Shown piece by piece: positions 1 through 11,840 of a stretch of 64,000 bases of DNA. Position 1 is the first letter of the stretch, and every line of letters starts with the position of its first letter. The position numbers were made by a program, and so were the translations under genes. The DNA comes from Trichodelitschia bisporula (taxonomy: Eukaryota > Ascomycota > Dothideomycetes > Phaeotrichales > Phaeotrichaceae): positions 815,061 through 879,060 of the forward strand of contig ML996695.1 of NCBI GenBank assembly GCA_010356995.1. The letters are read 5' to 3'. The notes beneath the pieces are model-generated. The model had not been told where the DNA came from. It saw only the letters and a list, made by a program, of their open reading frames with translations, and searched no databases.

Positions 1-113
1 AAATCGTATCGACGCCGTTAAATGCTCAACCGTCCAATCCATAAGCACAGTATCGTACAATCAATCCCAACTGCATCGCATGTCAGCCACGCTTCAGACA
101 TACAAATAATGAC

Positions 114-630
114 TTACCCCTGATCCTTTTGCCGGAAAATATCACCACTCTGTCCCTTCTGCTTTCCAGTCTTGCCGCCTTCGACTACTAACCTGTCAAG
201 CTGGTAGAACTGGCTTATGACCGTTTGCCGCTTTCGATGCGTCAGCACTGTCCTGTCGCCACTGTTTCGAAACCTCAGGGACACCGAGCTGCTGAGGGAT
301 TACGTGGGTTAGGTAGCAGAGCATACCTTAAGGACCTGTAGTTCCCTCAAACCCTTTTGCAACAGCTCTTGCCGTACCCGCTCATCAGTATCCTTTTGGT
401 GCTCCCGGAACGCATCTTTGGTCCTTCGCTTTGCGTACTCGCGAAAGTTGTACGAGGCAAACTGGTTCGACTGGCGCAAGAGCGATCGAAACTGGCGATT
501 GTTCAGTTAGCTATGTTCGTTTTTTGAGAAGCAAACGGCCGTAAGCAAGTGAAGCTTCGTTCCGGATGCGAAACGGTGGACGTACTAATGACCGCGCTTG
601 GAAAGCGAGGTCGCCCTGAATTGCTGCCAT
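114..630 (-). CDS. ISD11: ISD11/LYRM4-like iron-sulfur cluster assembly factor
   Basis: Mitochondrial LYR-family protein that stabilises the cysteine desulfurase Nfs1 in iron-sulfur cluster assembly (family knowledge). I read three coding exons on the minus strand: 630-586, 491-327 and 230-114, giving 108 residues. Borders are GTACGT/CCAG and GTATGC/AAAG, with a CTAAC branch site before exon 2. The joined protein contains the family hallmarks [18 protein letters not shown] and [16 protein letters not shown]. The usual LYR tripeptide reads LFR here and is built across the first splice junction. Each exon is too short to stand out as an open frame, so the gene is easily missed. The start is the first ATG giving a 15-codon first exon in frame; an upstream start cannot be excluded. 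The next gene, SF3a1, lies on the same strand 406 bp upstream. Confidence 0.9.
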
Positions 631-1036
631 AGCAAGCCTTGAAGGGATTAAGGTCGTTGGTTTTCACTTGTGAAGTGGCGCATTTGAGCCTCCGATTCCG
701 CTGATGCGCGCGATGACTTCAGCGGAAAATTTGGCGGAGCGGGAAAACCCCGGCGAGCGTGCCGCTAGGGCTGCCGCCTAAGACGTCACCACAATGCTGA
801 GAACAGTATTTTGGGGAATTGGGACAGTATTCGCATGCTATTTAAGCGCGGAGAAAGCCCATTAACAACGTCCAAACAAACCCCATGCGGTATTAATCCC
901 ATGAACTCCGTACTGGACCAAGCAACACGTACGCCCGACTGATGCAAATGCTCTAATTTACATAGGCGAATCCTCATTGATCACCCTATTGTTGGTATTT
1001 CTGTTGAATCGCCCGAATCTGTTCCTCAAGATTCAT
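631..1036. other. Intergenic, ISD11 promoter side and SF3a1 3' flank
   Basis: Between two minus-strand genes. It should hold the ISD11 promoter and the SF3a1 terminator. I see no RNA gene, repeat or credible small coding frame. Confidence 0.5.
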
Positions 1037-2561
1037 TCATTGCCCAGAAGGGGCGTTAGGCACCGCTCCCATGCCAGAGGCTGCCCGCTTTTGCCTCGCC
1101 TGCTCGTCCTCATTTAGAGGCTGGCCAGTAACTGCGTCAAAAACGTCGGTACGCTGCGACGCAAGCCGCTTGAGATTCTTCGCGACCTCATCTGTGGACA
1201 GGTTGGTGGTTGCCTGACGTTCTCGCTCCTTTTCCTTTTGCTTGCGCCAGTTTGGATCGAGAAGTTCAACTACAAACTATTAGCATGGAGAGTAGATTGC
1301 AAGGGAGTTGCTCACCCTTCATGTGTTGCTCGAGCTCGTCATATGGAATCTGCTGTTTGCAGTTAGGACATAATGCCATTTGGACATTCTTTCTCCGGGC
1401 CATAGCGCGTGGCACTGTCCCGCCCTCGCGAATGCGCATGGGGTTTGCTGCAGCTTTGGCCGCGGCCTGAGCTTGTTGCGCACGCTCGCGCTCCGCAGCA
1501 CGCTCACGAATACGGGCTTGCTCCTCTTCGTCTTGTGCCGACCTATATGCAAGCGGCTCTGGTTGTATTGGGCCTTGCGGGTACTGCCCTGCTGCCGGAG
1601 GTAGCTGAACAGGTGGCGCTGGCGTGGCATCGTAGTAGGGGTCATCGGCGGTAGGCATGGCCTCTTCTATCCGCATGTTGTGCGGCGCGAGGCTCATCAT
1701 TGCCTTCTGCTCAAGAGAGGCAGACTGCAAGTCCGAGAGGGATGTCGGAGGCGGAAGGTCGATGCTCTCATCCTCCTCGGTGAATACGATGGTGCCAACC
1801 ACAGAGAAGTCATGCCAGTCAATCTGAGCATACGCCATCTTTTCCGCCTCAACTTCCTCCTCCTTTTTGGCCTTTTGCATTTCCTGGTATTTGACCCACT
1901 CCGCCCGCTGCTTTGCGCGTCCCAGGAGGTGGAAGCGGTCGCAAACATTGCGCTCGAGTTCTGCGATGCGCGCCCGCTCTAGCTTTCCACCTTCAACTGT
2001 GCCACCATTCAGAAGCTCAGTGTACTGATCGATGAGACGAGTAAAGAACTGATAAAGGCTGTGTTGTGGTCGCAAAAAGTCAAACTGATAGTTGCCGGCT
2101 TCACGCTGCGAAAGCTGTGTCATCCACGAGCGACCATTTTTTGCGACAAAAAGCGCCGTGAGCTTGACGACGTCCAGGTCGAGCGCGCTGATATTGGGCA
2201 TGCGTGCAGAGAAGTGAAAATCTGGAGGAGGCTCAGGGCCCTTTGGCTTAGCCGGCTGGTTCGCTGCCGCTTCTCCAGCGCGACCAGCAGACACGGCCGT
2301 TCCACGTCCTTCTCGTATCTCAGAGAGGCGCCACTGATAGAACGGAAAGTATGCATCTTTGGGCCCGAGAAAGGAAAACTTGGGGTTGTTGAACTCCTTC
2401 TCGTGTATGCGCTCCTCGAAAGTCGCGCCGTTCCGTACAACGTAGCCGGCGGTCTTTTCGACGATGGCGCGGATGTCGCGCGGCGGGAGCACGACACCGG
2501 GCGGGGGCTTGCCTACGACCTCGTCGAGCTGAGCGGCAGGATCAACCGCAGCTGGAGCCAT
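1037..2561 (-). CDS. PRP21: Splicing factor 3A subunit 1 (Prp21/SF3A1)
   Basis: Component of the U2 snRNP SF3a complex, needed for pre-spliceosome assembly in the nucleus. Two exons, 2561-1316 and 1269-1037, give 492 residues; the intron has GTGAGC and GTAG borders. Two SURP modules are visible, about residues 29-80 (KTAGYVVRNG, FLGPKDAYFPFYQW) and 127-180 (TALFVAKNGRSW, FDFLRPQHSLYQFF). A coiled PRP21-like region follows, then a CPNCKQQIPYDELEQHMK segment whose continuation ELLDPNWRKQK lies on exon 2. It ends with VPNAPSGQ and lacks the C-terminal ubiquitin-like domain of animal SF3A1, as in yeast Prp21. The start is the ATG giving MAPAAVDPAAQ; the open frame continues further upstream, but that part looks like 5' UTR. 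It is head-to-head with PMT1. Confidence 0.95.
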
Positions 2562-3175
2562 GACGCGATAGAGTCGAGAAGATGACGCGTTGGGGGGAGG
2601 CGTTGGCGATGGATAGAGGGGACTGTAATGCGGTGCGGCCGTGATGTAAGGGCAGGAGGCACTGTGAATGAATATGCAGTAGAACGAACCGCGAAGTTGA
2701 GCCGCGAAGGACTTGGGAAGGCCCGTGCGCAAGGCAATCGGGGGGCGGAGCGGGAAACCAGGCCAGCGGGGGGTTGGCGGCTTGGCAATGCATCTGGAAG
2801 TTCAGGCTGCGTGTCATTATTATTTGGCGGAGACCCTGAGAGAGGGGACAGGAGACCAAATTTGGAACCCCTTAACTGGACGACTCCTCTCCTCCCTCTT
2901 TTCAACAACAGCTGAGAGATGTCGAAGGTGTTTGTTCTCCTACTCAATTGAAAAGAAGACTCCGTCATTCACGTGCCCTTCCTGCGGTTCGCGTCGATTC
3001 TTCTCCCGCAATATCTTCGCAGTTCCCGTTCAATTCACTTCTACCTCAGAATCCCATCTTTGCAGGTGGCTCGAGCGGCCGTATACAGCTTACCAGGCCA
3101 GGACACATGCCGACCTTCTAAACGCTCCACCCAAGCTCCCGAGACACAATAGCAAGCCATAAAACATCTTGCGCC
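2562..3175. promoter_or_regulatory. Divergent promoter region, SF3a1 / PMT1
   Basis: A 614-bp gap between two divergent start codons, so it must carry both promoters and 5' leaders. No clear TATA box or named operator was identified. Confidence 0.6.
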
Positions 3176-6100
3176 ATGGCTTCCAAACGCGGAACCAGTC
3201 CCTACCTCAGCGACAAGCAACACCGACCTGCAAGCAGATCACCTTCTCGCACACGGAAACATAATGCTTCGTCCAAGAAGAAGAGCAAGCCCGCAGGCTA
3301 CACCTCGGAAGGCGTCCGGGACCACGACATATTCAATCTCCCAGGGTCGGATTGGCAACTGCTAGCCATCCTCGTCCTTGTCGGGTCCCTCGTGAGGCTG
3401 TTCAGGATATACCAACCCAGCAGCGTGGTTTTCGATGAAGTTCAGTGCGTGCCACCTTCTCCATTTTTGCTACCTGGGCTGACATTACTAGCTTCGGAGG
3501 CTTTGCCTCAAAATACATCAAGGGAAAGTTCTTCATGGACGTTCATCCTCCGCTGGCGAAGCTCCTCATCACACTGGCTGGCTGGCTTGCGGGATTTGAT
3601 GGCGAGTTTGACTTCAAGGACATTGGCAAGGACTACCTCGAGCCCGGCGTACCATATGTTTCTATGCGCCTACTCTCGGCAGTCTGTGGAATTCTGACTA
3701 TTCCAACCATCTTCTTGACGCTCAAAGCTGCGGGAAGCAGGACAACAACGGCTGCGCTCGGCGCTGGCCTTCTCATTTTCGGTACAGTTCTTTGCTCTGA
3801 TGCCCATTTACCGCGCTAATTGCCTTCCAGAGAATGGCCTCGTCACTCAGTCGCGTCTCATTCTGCTGGATTCGCCCTTGGTCATCTTCACCGCCCTCAC
3901 AACCTTGTCTTTCACTTGCTTCACCAACCAGCAGGAGCAGGGGCCCTCTAAAGCCTTTAAGCCCCTCTGGTGGTTCTGGCTTGCCGCCACGGGCCTCTTT
4001 CTGGGCGCAACGGTCAGCGTGAAATGGGTCGGCCTCTTCACCATTGCGTGGGTTGGCAGCCTTACGGTCGTACAGCTCTGGGTTCTCCTGGGCGACACCC
4101 AGACGGTCACATCCGTAAGCTAAATATATTGTGCCCTGGAAGCATTGCTAACCCGGACAGCGCCTATGGTTCAAACATTTGTTCGCACGCATCTTCTGTC
4201 TGATCGTCATCCCGGTCGCTTTTTACATGGCCATGTTTGCCATCCACTTCCTGTGCCTTGTCAACCCTGGAGAAGGCGATGGCTTCATGTCTTCCGAGTT
4301 CCAATCCACGCTGAACTCGAAGGCTATGCAAGATGTCCCAGTCGATGTGGCTTTCGGAAGCCGCGTTTCTCTTCGGCACTACAATACCCAAGGCGGGTAT
4401 CTTCATTCGCACAGCCACATGTACCCCACCGGAAGCAAGCAGCAGCAGATCACCCTGTATCCCCACAAGGATGATAACAACGTCTGGATTTTGGAGAACC
4501 AGACCATTCCGGAGATGGAACCAAAGCTGGAAGGCCCCAATGCCTGGGATAATCTGGACCCCACATTCATCAAAGATGGTGATGTCATTCGCCTTTACCA
4601 TCTTACTACTCACCGTAGACTGCATTCTCATGACCAGCGACCTCCTGTAACTGAGGCCGACTGGCAGCAAGAAGTGACCGCCTACGGTTACGAAGGGTTC
4701 GAAGGTGATGCAAACGATTACTTCCGCGTCGAGATCATTAAGTCTATGTCTGATGGCGCCAAGGCTAAGGAGCATCTCCGGACCATTGAAACGAAGTTTA
4801 AGCTGGTGCATATCATGTCTGGCTGTGTTCTCTTTTCCCATAAGGTCAAGCTCCCGGATTGGGGCTTTGAGCAGCAGGAGGTTACCTGTGCCAAGGGGGC
4901 CACTCTTCCCAACAGCGTCTGGTACATCGAGTCCAACGAGCATCCCAAATACGGTGAGGACGTCGAGGTTGTCAACTACAAGAAGCCAGGCTTCCTTGGC
5001 AAGTTCTGGGAGCTCCAGAAGGTCATGTGGAAGACGAATGCTGGTCTGGTTGAATCACACGCTTGGGACTCTCGCCCGTCGTCATGGCCAATCTTGCGTC
5101 GTGGTATCAATTTCTGGGGCAAAGATCACCGTCAGATCTATCTCATCGGTAACCCTGTCGTCTGGTGGACTTCGACGCTCGCGATCGTCCTGTATGTTGC
5201 CATCAAGGGCCTGGCGGTTCTTCGCTGGCAGCGTGGGTTCGAGGACTACAGGTACATTCCGTTCAAGCGCTTCGATTATGAAGTCGGCACTATGGTGCTC
5301 GGGTGGGCGCTTCATTACTTCCCCTTCTTCCTGATGGCACGACAGCTCTTCCTCCACCATTACTTCCCGGCCCTATATTTTGCCATCATCGCGCTCTGCC
5401 AGACCTTCGACTTCGTCTTCTCGCGCTTTGGTTTGGGGTTGCGTGAGCGTCCCGCCATCGGACAGGCTGCCGCAGTCATCTTCCTCTCGGTTGCCATATT
5501 TGCCTATACGCTCTACGCACCTCTTGCTTACGGCAACGCCTGGACGCAAGCTGAGTGCAAAAAGGTCAAGCTACTGCCCAACTGGGACTGGGACTGCCAC
5601 AATTTCTACCAGTCTTACGATCAGTATGCCCATGAGACCACGGGCGGTGGTTCTGTGGTTCCAACCTCCGCGGCGCCGGCACCTCCGGGTGTCGAGCCCC
5701 TGCAGCCTGACGCAGCGGTTACTCCTCAGGCGGCTGGCAACCCCATTCCGGTCGCTGAAGGTCCAGTTGTCGCCCGTGAGCAGCGACTGGAGTATCGGGA
5801 TGAGTTTGGCAACATTTTGAACGAAGAACAGGTTGAGGAACTGAAAGGCAAGGTCAAGTTCGAGGTAAGCTTCAACCCAGAAATGCTATCTGTTCGCCCC
5901 TAACCGTGGCACTAGACGCGCTATGAGACTCGCACCCGTATCATTGATGTCGATGGCAACGAGCTTTACGAGGGCCCGGTCGGCTCCATGCCTCCGGAGT
6001 ACGCGCCGCCCCCGCATCCTGAATCCGAGGGCTTGAACCCAGAGACTGGTGATGGCCAAGAGGTTGAGGTGTCAGATTATCCGGCAAGTGCGGATGCAGA

Positions 6101-6221
6101 CGATGATCTGGTCAAAGAGCAGATGGTGGAAGAGAGTGAAGTGACAGCTGAGCCCAGTGCTCAGGCTTACGAACCTGTAATCACAGGCGAGGAGTCGAGC
6201 GAGGCTACGAGCGAGGCTTAG
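3176..6221 (+). CDS. PMT1: Dolichyl-phosphate-mannose protein O-mannosyltransferase, PMT1 type
   Basis: Multi-spanning ER enzyme that starts O-mannosylation by moving mannose from dolichyl phosphate to Ser/Thr of secretory proteins; it acts as a Pmt1-Pmt2 type dimer. Five exons, 3176-3444, 3492-3781, 3831-4114, 4161-5864 and 5916-6221, give 950 residues. The catalytic first loop shows VVFDEVHFGGFASKYIKG (the His is built across intron 1) and FFMDVHPPLAKLL, with the DE pair conserved. MIR repeats follow in the large lumenal loop (GGYLHSHSHMYPTGS, LTHRRLHSHD, VLFSHKVKLPDW), then C-terminal membrane spans (FPFFLMARQLFLHHYFPAL). After the last span there is a long acidic, Pro-rich tail of roughly 150 residues, longer than the yeast protein. 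Close similarity to filamentous-ascomycete Pmt1/PmtC is from memory. Confidence 0.96.
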
Positions 6222-6735
6222 TTCGAGGTTATGATTTTAATTTCCTTTGCCTTGCATTGAGGAGCTTTTTACCCGGTGTTATTGTTGTAGGATAGGTGGT
6301 ATATGCTTATCGGGGCGCGAACGGATATGGTGTGCCAAAAGGCTGATGGGTCCCTAATTCGCATATGCTAGACAAAAGCTCTGAGAAACGCTCATCTCCT
6401 GTGGTCTTGCTCAGCCGCCTCGACTTGCGGAATTGCCGTGAAATGGACGTGGTACTAGTTTACATGCCTCTAACGTCACATTTAAATAGACGAAACGAGG
6501 TAAAGATCACGCGAGGTAGCAAACAGAAGCAATCAAAAGAATGCCATAACGCCAGTTTGTGTGCGCAATGCGACTTTTATCGAAGATATCCCTCTTCTAT
6601 CCGCTCGGCGATTCCTGCCGAGAGACGCCATCCCGTAGAGCACATGTTCATCGTGTCCATCACTCAAGTAGTGACACAGGAAAATAAAGTGTCAACCCGC
6701 ATCCGTAACTGTTTCAGAATGCCATCGTCCACCCT
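6222..6735. other. Convergent 3' flanks of PMT1 and eS27
   Basis: This 514-bp gap separates two converging genes and should hold both terminators. An open frame on the plus strand here runs into the antisense of eS27 and is not credible as a gene. Nothing else recognised. Confidence 0.5.
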
Positions 6736-7215
6736 CTACTTTCGCCGAAAGGAGCAGCCCTCGGTCAGGCGCGCCTTGCCACCGGTAGGCTGGCATAGAA
6801 CTTGCGAACACCCATTGCAGACGACGACAGTCTGTGCATGGGAGAACACCGTGGTGATGTTGAAGCACCCAGGACACTTCACGTCCATGAAAAATGAACG
6901 GGGTCCAGGGACGAGCGTCTAATAATTTCAGCTAATGACGTCGTCAGATGCATTGTTGCTGACCTTGAGCTTGTGCTTCTTTGCCTCGGCCTGAGGGGTG
7001 GGATTGAGGAGATCAACAGCGAGAACCTATGACGCGGTAACGTTAGCCATTGCACTTGTTTCATTGCATGATATCCATCCGCCCAGTGCATCGTATGCCT
7101 AGGCAGGCTCATGGCCACGGAAGAAGCGGTGCGATGCATCGATCTCAGGCCACGAAGCTGTCGTGTGCCTCAAGCGCCACCGAGGATGCGGGGAGGGGAG
7201 AGCGGTAATCACCAT
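6736..7215 (-). CDS. RPS27: 40S ribosomal protein eS27 (RPS27)
   Basis: Zinc-ribbon protein of the small ribosomal subunit. Exons 7215-7213, 7026-6964 and 6918-6736 give 82 residues. Exon 2 reads [20 protein letters not shown]; exon 3 reads [20 protein letters not shown] and ends with [11 protein letters not shown]. The four zinc-ribbon cysteines are in place (CPGC and CNGC). The second intron, with GTCAGC and TTAG borders, is firm. The first coding exon is only the ATG, in a good context (CCAAAATGG), followed by a 186-bp intron with CTAAC and CATAG at its 3' end. Its donor GTGATT is weak, so the exact first exon is inferred. A lone-ATG first exon is common in fungal ribosomal protein genes. 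Confidence 0.93.
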
Positions 7216-7798
7216 TTTGGCGGGTTATAAGGTTTCTTTGAAGATTCGTTGTACTGCTGAAGAGGGGTTTGGCTATCGAAGGGTCGTTGATAGGGTGAAA
7301 TGAGGGGCTTGCGGATGGTGGGTATGAAGTTGACAGAAGTTTTCCGGGTGGGTGTGGCGCGCGGAATAACAGCTCAGTGTGGAGTTTGCTCGCTAGAACG
7401 CTTTGGGACACTCCAGGCATCAAACCCCACGGGCTAGGAAAAATAAAAAGGCCCGAGCGCCCAAGCGCCACCCGAAAAGGTCATGACCGCTCCCGTTCGC
7501 AAAGACGCCAGGCAGGGGCCACGATTTTCAGGAGACCGTTGGAACATACACTGGGATTGTTGGAACTTCCGAGACTGAAAGAAAATGCACCAATTAATCA
7601 CGAGTTGGCATTCAATGCTCTGATGACCTTCTTCTCCGTCGTGGAAGAGCTCTTCGAGAACGTCGCGACCATACGCACAGGTGAATCCCCAGGCACGACA
7701 ACGTTAACAACAGTGCTCCGAACATTGGGGGTATACGATTGCGAATACCGTCAAATACAATGACCCCAGAAAATCCAAAACGCGCTCAAAGACAACAA
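7216..7798. other. eS27 promoter region and dapB 3' flank
   Basis: 583 bp between two minus-strand genes. Presumed promoter and leader of the ribosomal protein gene next to it. No motif that I can name with confidence, and no credible gene. Confidence 0.45.
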
Positions 7799-10609
7799 TT
7801 ACGGCTTCTGTACCGTTCTGCCAATCAATGGCACAGGCTTGGGATCATCGGTTCTGAGCCAGTTCCCATTGAACGCATTCACCAGCCAGTTGGTGAGTTC
7901 TGGGTCATGTCAGTGCAAGTTCCATTGATGCAGGGGGAATGAGTAACATACTATCATAGACAATTCTGTTGGCATTGTGAAAGTAAATGCCATGATCAGA
8001 GTCCGGAAATATGTGCACATCGTAATTTTCAACGCCGGCCAGGTCCAACTTATCGAGAAGAGTGTATGTACTTTGGGTGTGAACATTGTCATCGGCGACG
8101 CCGTGCATGACTAGGAAGCGTACGTTCTTCCCCAAAGACTCGACGTCGGAAATAGAGGTGTTGTCGTACCCAACGGGATTGTCCTGAGGTGTGAACATGT
8201 AGCGCTCAGTGTAGATTGAATCTGGTATGATTAGTGGATATACGAAAAGTAGACGATGTTAATACCGTAGAACCGCCAGTCTGTCACTGGCGCAACAGCC
8301 ATACCATACTTGAAAGTCTGGCCAGCGTCCCTCTCTAAGGTTTTGAGTGTCATGAAGCCTCCGTAACTCCAGCCCCAGATGGCCATACGGTCTTCATCGA
8401 CATACTTCTTCTTCGCCCATATCTTTGCTGCAGCAATCTGATCGGTAGATTCCCAGTAGCCAATGTTTCCTCGAATCACACACCGCGTCTTGCGGCCGCG
8501 GAAGCCAGTCCCACGTCCATCAACAGTCACAACAATGTATCCCAGCCCCGAAGCAACAAACGCTTGGTAGTCCACGGTGAATCGTTTGTCGACAGACTGC
8601 GAGCCGGGACCTTGGTACATCCAGAACAGGACTGGATACTTCTTTTTCGGGTCGAAATGCGGAGGCCTACGCTCCAGAACATTCAATTCGAATCCGTCAA
8701 TAGTGATTGTTGAATAAATCTCGATGGGAAGCTCGTGCTTTGCCGCAAAGCTTTTGAGACCCTGGTTATCCTCCACCGTGCTTTCGTAGTCTGAGCCGCT
8801 TCCTGGCATGCTGAGCACTTTCTGCCATGGCACGTTCGGACCATTGTAGGTAAGCAATGCGAAATTAGCCCCCTTGGAAAAGGAAACGTCGTAAAAGCCT
8901 TCCTTAGAAGTGTTCGTGACTGCCTCAAGACCCGTCCCGTCGAGCTTGACGCGATAGACGTGGCGCTGCGTGGAGCCCTCCTTGGTTGCGACAAAGTAGA
9001 CTTGGTTTTTCTTAAGGTCCACAGCCGACGGTGCGTTGACAACCTCCCAGTCTCCTTTTGTCAGCATGATTGGGTTGGGATTGTCTAGGGGAGTAAAGTA
9101 GGCCAAATGGTCATATCCCTGGTAGATGACCGTGTCAATGTAACCGGCATGTATACGGCCGCTGACAGGATCTGCGGGAATGTATGTCGTAAACTCAGAA
9201 ACCTCAAACCATCCACCATCAAGAGCTTTGACATCATCTTCCCTGATGGTGCGACCGCTGCGCCGTTCGACGTCCATGAGGACTACCTTCAAAACATCGC
9301 TCACCCGGTTGGTTTCCCGTATCAAAACCTTCCGGTCTGCCCAAACCACTTCGGTAATGAGCCTGTCGGGATCGGCGAAATCGTCTTTGATATCGAGAGA
9401 GAAAACTTCCTCCTTTGCTACGTCATAGAACTGGAGGTTCACGACGGGATTCGACGCTCCGGCCTTGGGGTACTTGATATCGCGCACCTCGGGGTAGTTC
9501 TCCTCACCAGGCTTGGGCTGCTTTCCGCTTGGTCTCGACACGAAGTACTGGACTGGATATGTGGGGACTTCAGATTCGTTCGTCCTAAGGAAGGCAATGT
9601 ACTTCCCATCTTCGGACCACCAGGTGGCGCTGTTTCCAGAGAAGACTTCCTCTTCATACACCCAGTCAGGAACGCCGTAGAAAAGCTCCGAGCCCCCATC
9701 TTTGGTGATTTGCAGCACAGTCGCTTGAGAATCCAGTTTGCGCAAGTACATGTTGTTGTGCCGAGTGAAGACAATGGCATCCGACTGCGGTGACCACGAC
9801 GCCAGTTGTACCCGGTCATCCACATGAGCCCCATCCAACGGCTCTGCAGTCTGAGTTGCCACATCAAAGATCCAATATTTGCCAGTAAACGAGTGCCTCC
9901 AGTTCGATTGAATGTCGGAGAGTACGAGAACTTTACGAAGGTCAGGGCTTGGCCAGACTTTGTTCGGAATGATGTATCTGCTCCCAACGTTGAACCCGCT
10001 TTCGACCATGAGCACCCTCGCCGAAGACGAAGTACCGGCGTCTCGCTCTCTGACGTCCTCCACTACCAGATAGCCTCCCTTCTTTTTGCTGTCGCGCTCC
10101 AGCAGAAGTCCGTCCTCACCTTGGGGACCAGAGATCCATGAGATTTCATGCCGTCTCGGTCGCCATGCGCCGCGGAGAACCTGATCCAACGTCACTTTTG
10201 CGCCTGAGCCTCTTGATGCAGTTGCCGCAGGGTCGTGAACTTTCGTCGAAGAGTGCTTGTAGTCGCCGCGGATGATGAACAATGCGGCTGCAAGACCCCA
10301 GCCTACGAAGCAGAGAACCCCCACGAGCCATAGAACCCGCTTGAATTTTCTATCCGCTGGCCGCTGCAGGTAGTATGCCGCCTCCTCCTCGAACCCATCG
10401 CGTCCGTCAGTGTTTTCCGAGCGCGCGTCGGTGTACTGCTGCCCTTGGGGTTTCGATGCTTCAGCGAGTTGGTCAAGGATGAAGGATTCAGCGAGAGATG
10501 TAGTCGCCGAGGACATGGAATCGCGTCCCCCATCGTCGAAAGCTAGGCCTGACTTCTCTCCGGTGAGAGGTTGCGTCTCCTCCGCGTCGACGCGGCGGCT
10601 CGGCGTCAT
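7799..10609 (-). CDS. dapB: Vacuolar-type dipeptidyl aminopeptidase (DPP IV family, S9B)
   Basis: Type II membrane serine exopeptidase that releases X-Pro or X-Ala dipeptides; fungal DapB/Dap2 acts at the vacuole, Ste13 in the Golgi. Exons 10609-8266, 8221-7952 and 7899-7799 give 904 residues. A cytosolic tail of about 90 residues precedes one membrane span at about 91-113 ([20 protein letters not shown]). A beta-propeller follows ([12 protein letters not shown] is diagnostic), then the hydrolase domain with the nucleophile in GWSYGGF (about Ser748). The charge-relay Asp and His lie on exon 2 ([21 protein letters not shown]). Exon junctions rebuild [13 protein letters not shown] and RIVYDKLTNWLV, which supports both introns. 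The single-span architecture matches DapB rather than secreted DppIV. Confidence 0.95.
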
Positions 10610-11840
10610 AGTGAGATGGGGTTATTCGACTCGGTGAAGCGTATGGGCGATAACCATAGCGATGCTTCTTTCGAAGACTGTTGAAAAACACTTGCAAACT
10701 TGATGGATGCGTTCAAGTGCCAGAATTCATCTTCAGAATGGGAACTTGGAGAGTTGATTCAGACAACGTTGCGCCCGAGCTCCGGTCCAGATTTCGCCAA
10801 GCCCGATGCGACACGCATACCCTACTGGCTGGGAGTCTTTGTCCGGACTATCAAGCGGTACAACGTACCGTAAATGCGGACATCTGGTCTTCCGAGCACA
10901 CTCAACATGATATCAGCAGGCACTCAGACCATAGCCAATACTTCCCCCGCTCGGCTTTGTAGGAGATACTTTACGCAGTACATCCGTAGTTAAGGCCTCT
11001 CATCCTATCCTGTCCACTCCAGCTTCAGCCTTGACATGAGGCTAACTCCCGCCACATCGCGCCATCCCCGCTTGTATTCGCGCAGCCTTGCGCCTTGCGG
11101 ACGGTCGCCTACTTATATATAGTCTGGGAAGGTGGGAAAGGTAAGACAGTTTCAAATCTTTTAATGTGGCGGTATCAGCGACTGGGCGATATGGACGACA
11201 TGGAACGAAGAGGGGATAGGGATGAAACCGGGAGTGGAACTGGATGGAGAGGGAAGGCTAGAAAGAGTATCGGTGTGAGTTTTTGGGCGTTGGATGGGTT
11301 GGCAGTGCAGCGGGCGTGGGCTGTGTGGATGCTTGTTTAGGTGGGTTTGACGATGTCGATCTTGGGAGTTGCTCATGGTTCAGGCTCACCTGCGCGGGAT
11401 AACAACATCACGGTTGCTGAGGTACCCGAGCGGCCTCTGTATATGCCACGCTGACCGAGTTTCCAGGCCGGCCGCGGACCGGATATGTACTATGCATTGG
11501 ATATGCGCGCCACGGGCCCACACTAGCCGGCCTCGCCCCCCTCTTGATGCCGGTATGCCACATTTATGGCACCCTCGAAGTGGAGGGTGGTAGCATCAGA
11601 ATGGGACCGGTCATCAAGTTGACTTGTGTATCAGGATCTTAGCGGATGTTGAGAGTAGAGCACTTCATGCCTGGCTTGTGAGAATGCAGTGTAAATGGGG
11701 TATCGTTTGCTCTATGCCTAGTCGGCAGAGGATATCTATCTCATATTCGCCGTCCATCAAACAATCATCAGCTGACGGCATCGCCGGCCATAAGCCACTC
11801 GCTCCACAACTCCGTCAACATCTAGCGGCGCAAGGCTGAA
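10610..11840. other. Intergenic, dapB promoter and transporter 3' flank
   Basis: About 1.2 kb between the dapB start and the transporter stop. A TATATATAG string lies near 11111-11119. Short open frames exist on both strands, but none has splice support or recognisable protein sequence. No tRNA-like T-arm was seen. Confidence 0.4.

Noticed and set aside
10681-11340. Short plus-strand frames between dapB and the transporter
   Set aside because: One begins with TTG, none has protein-like composition or introns, and no homology is recalled.
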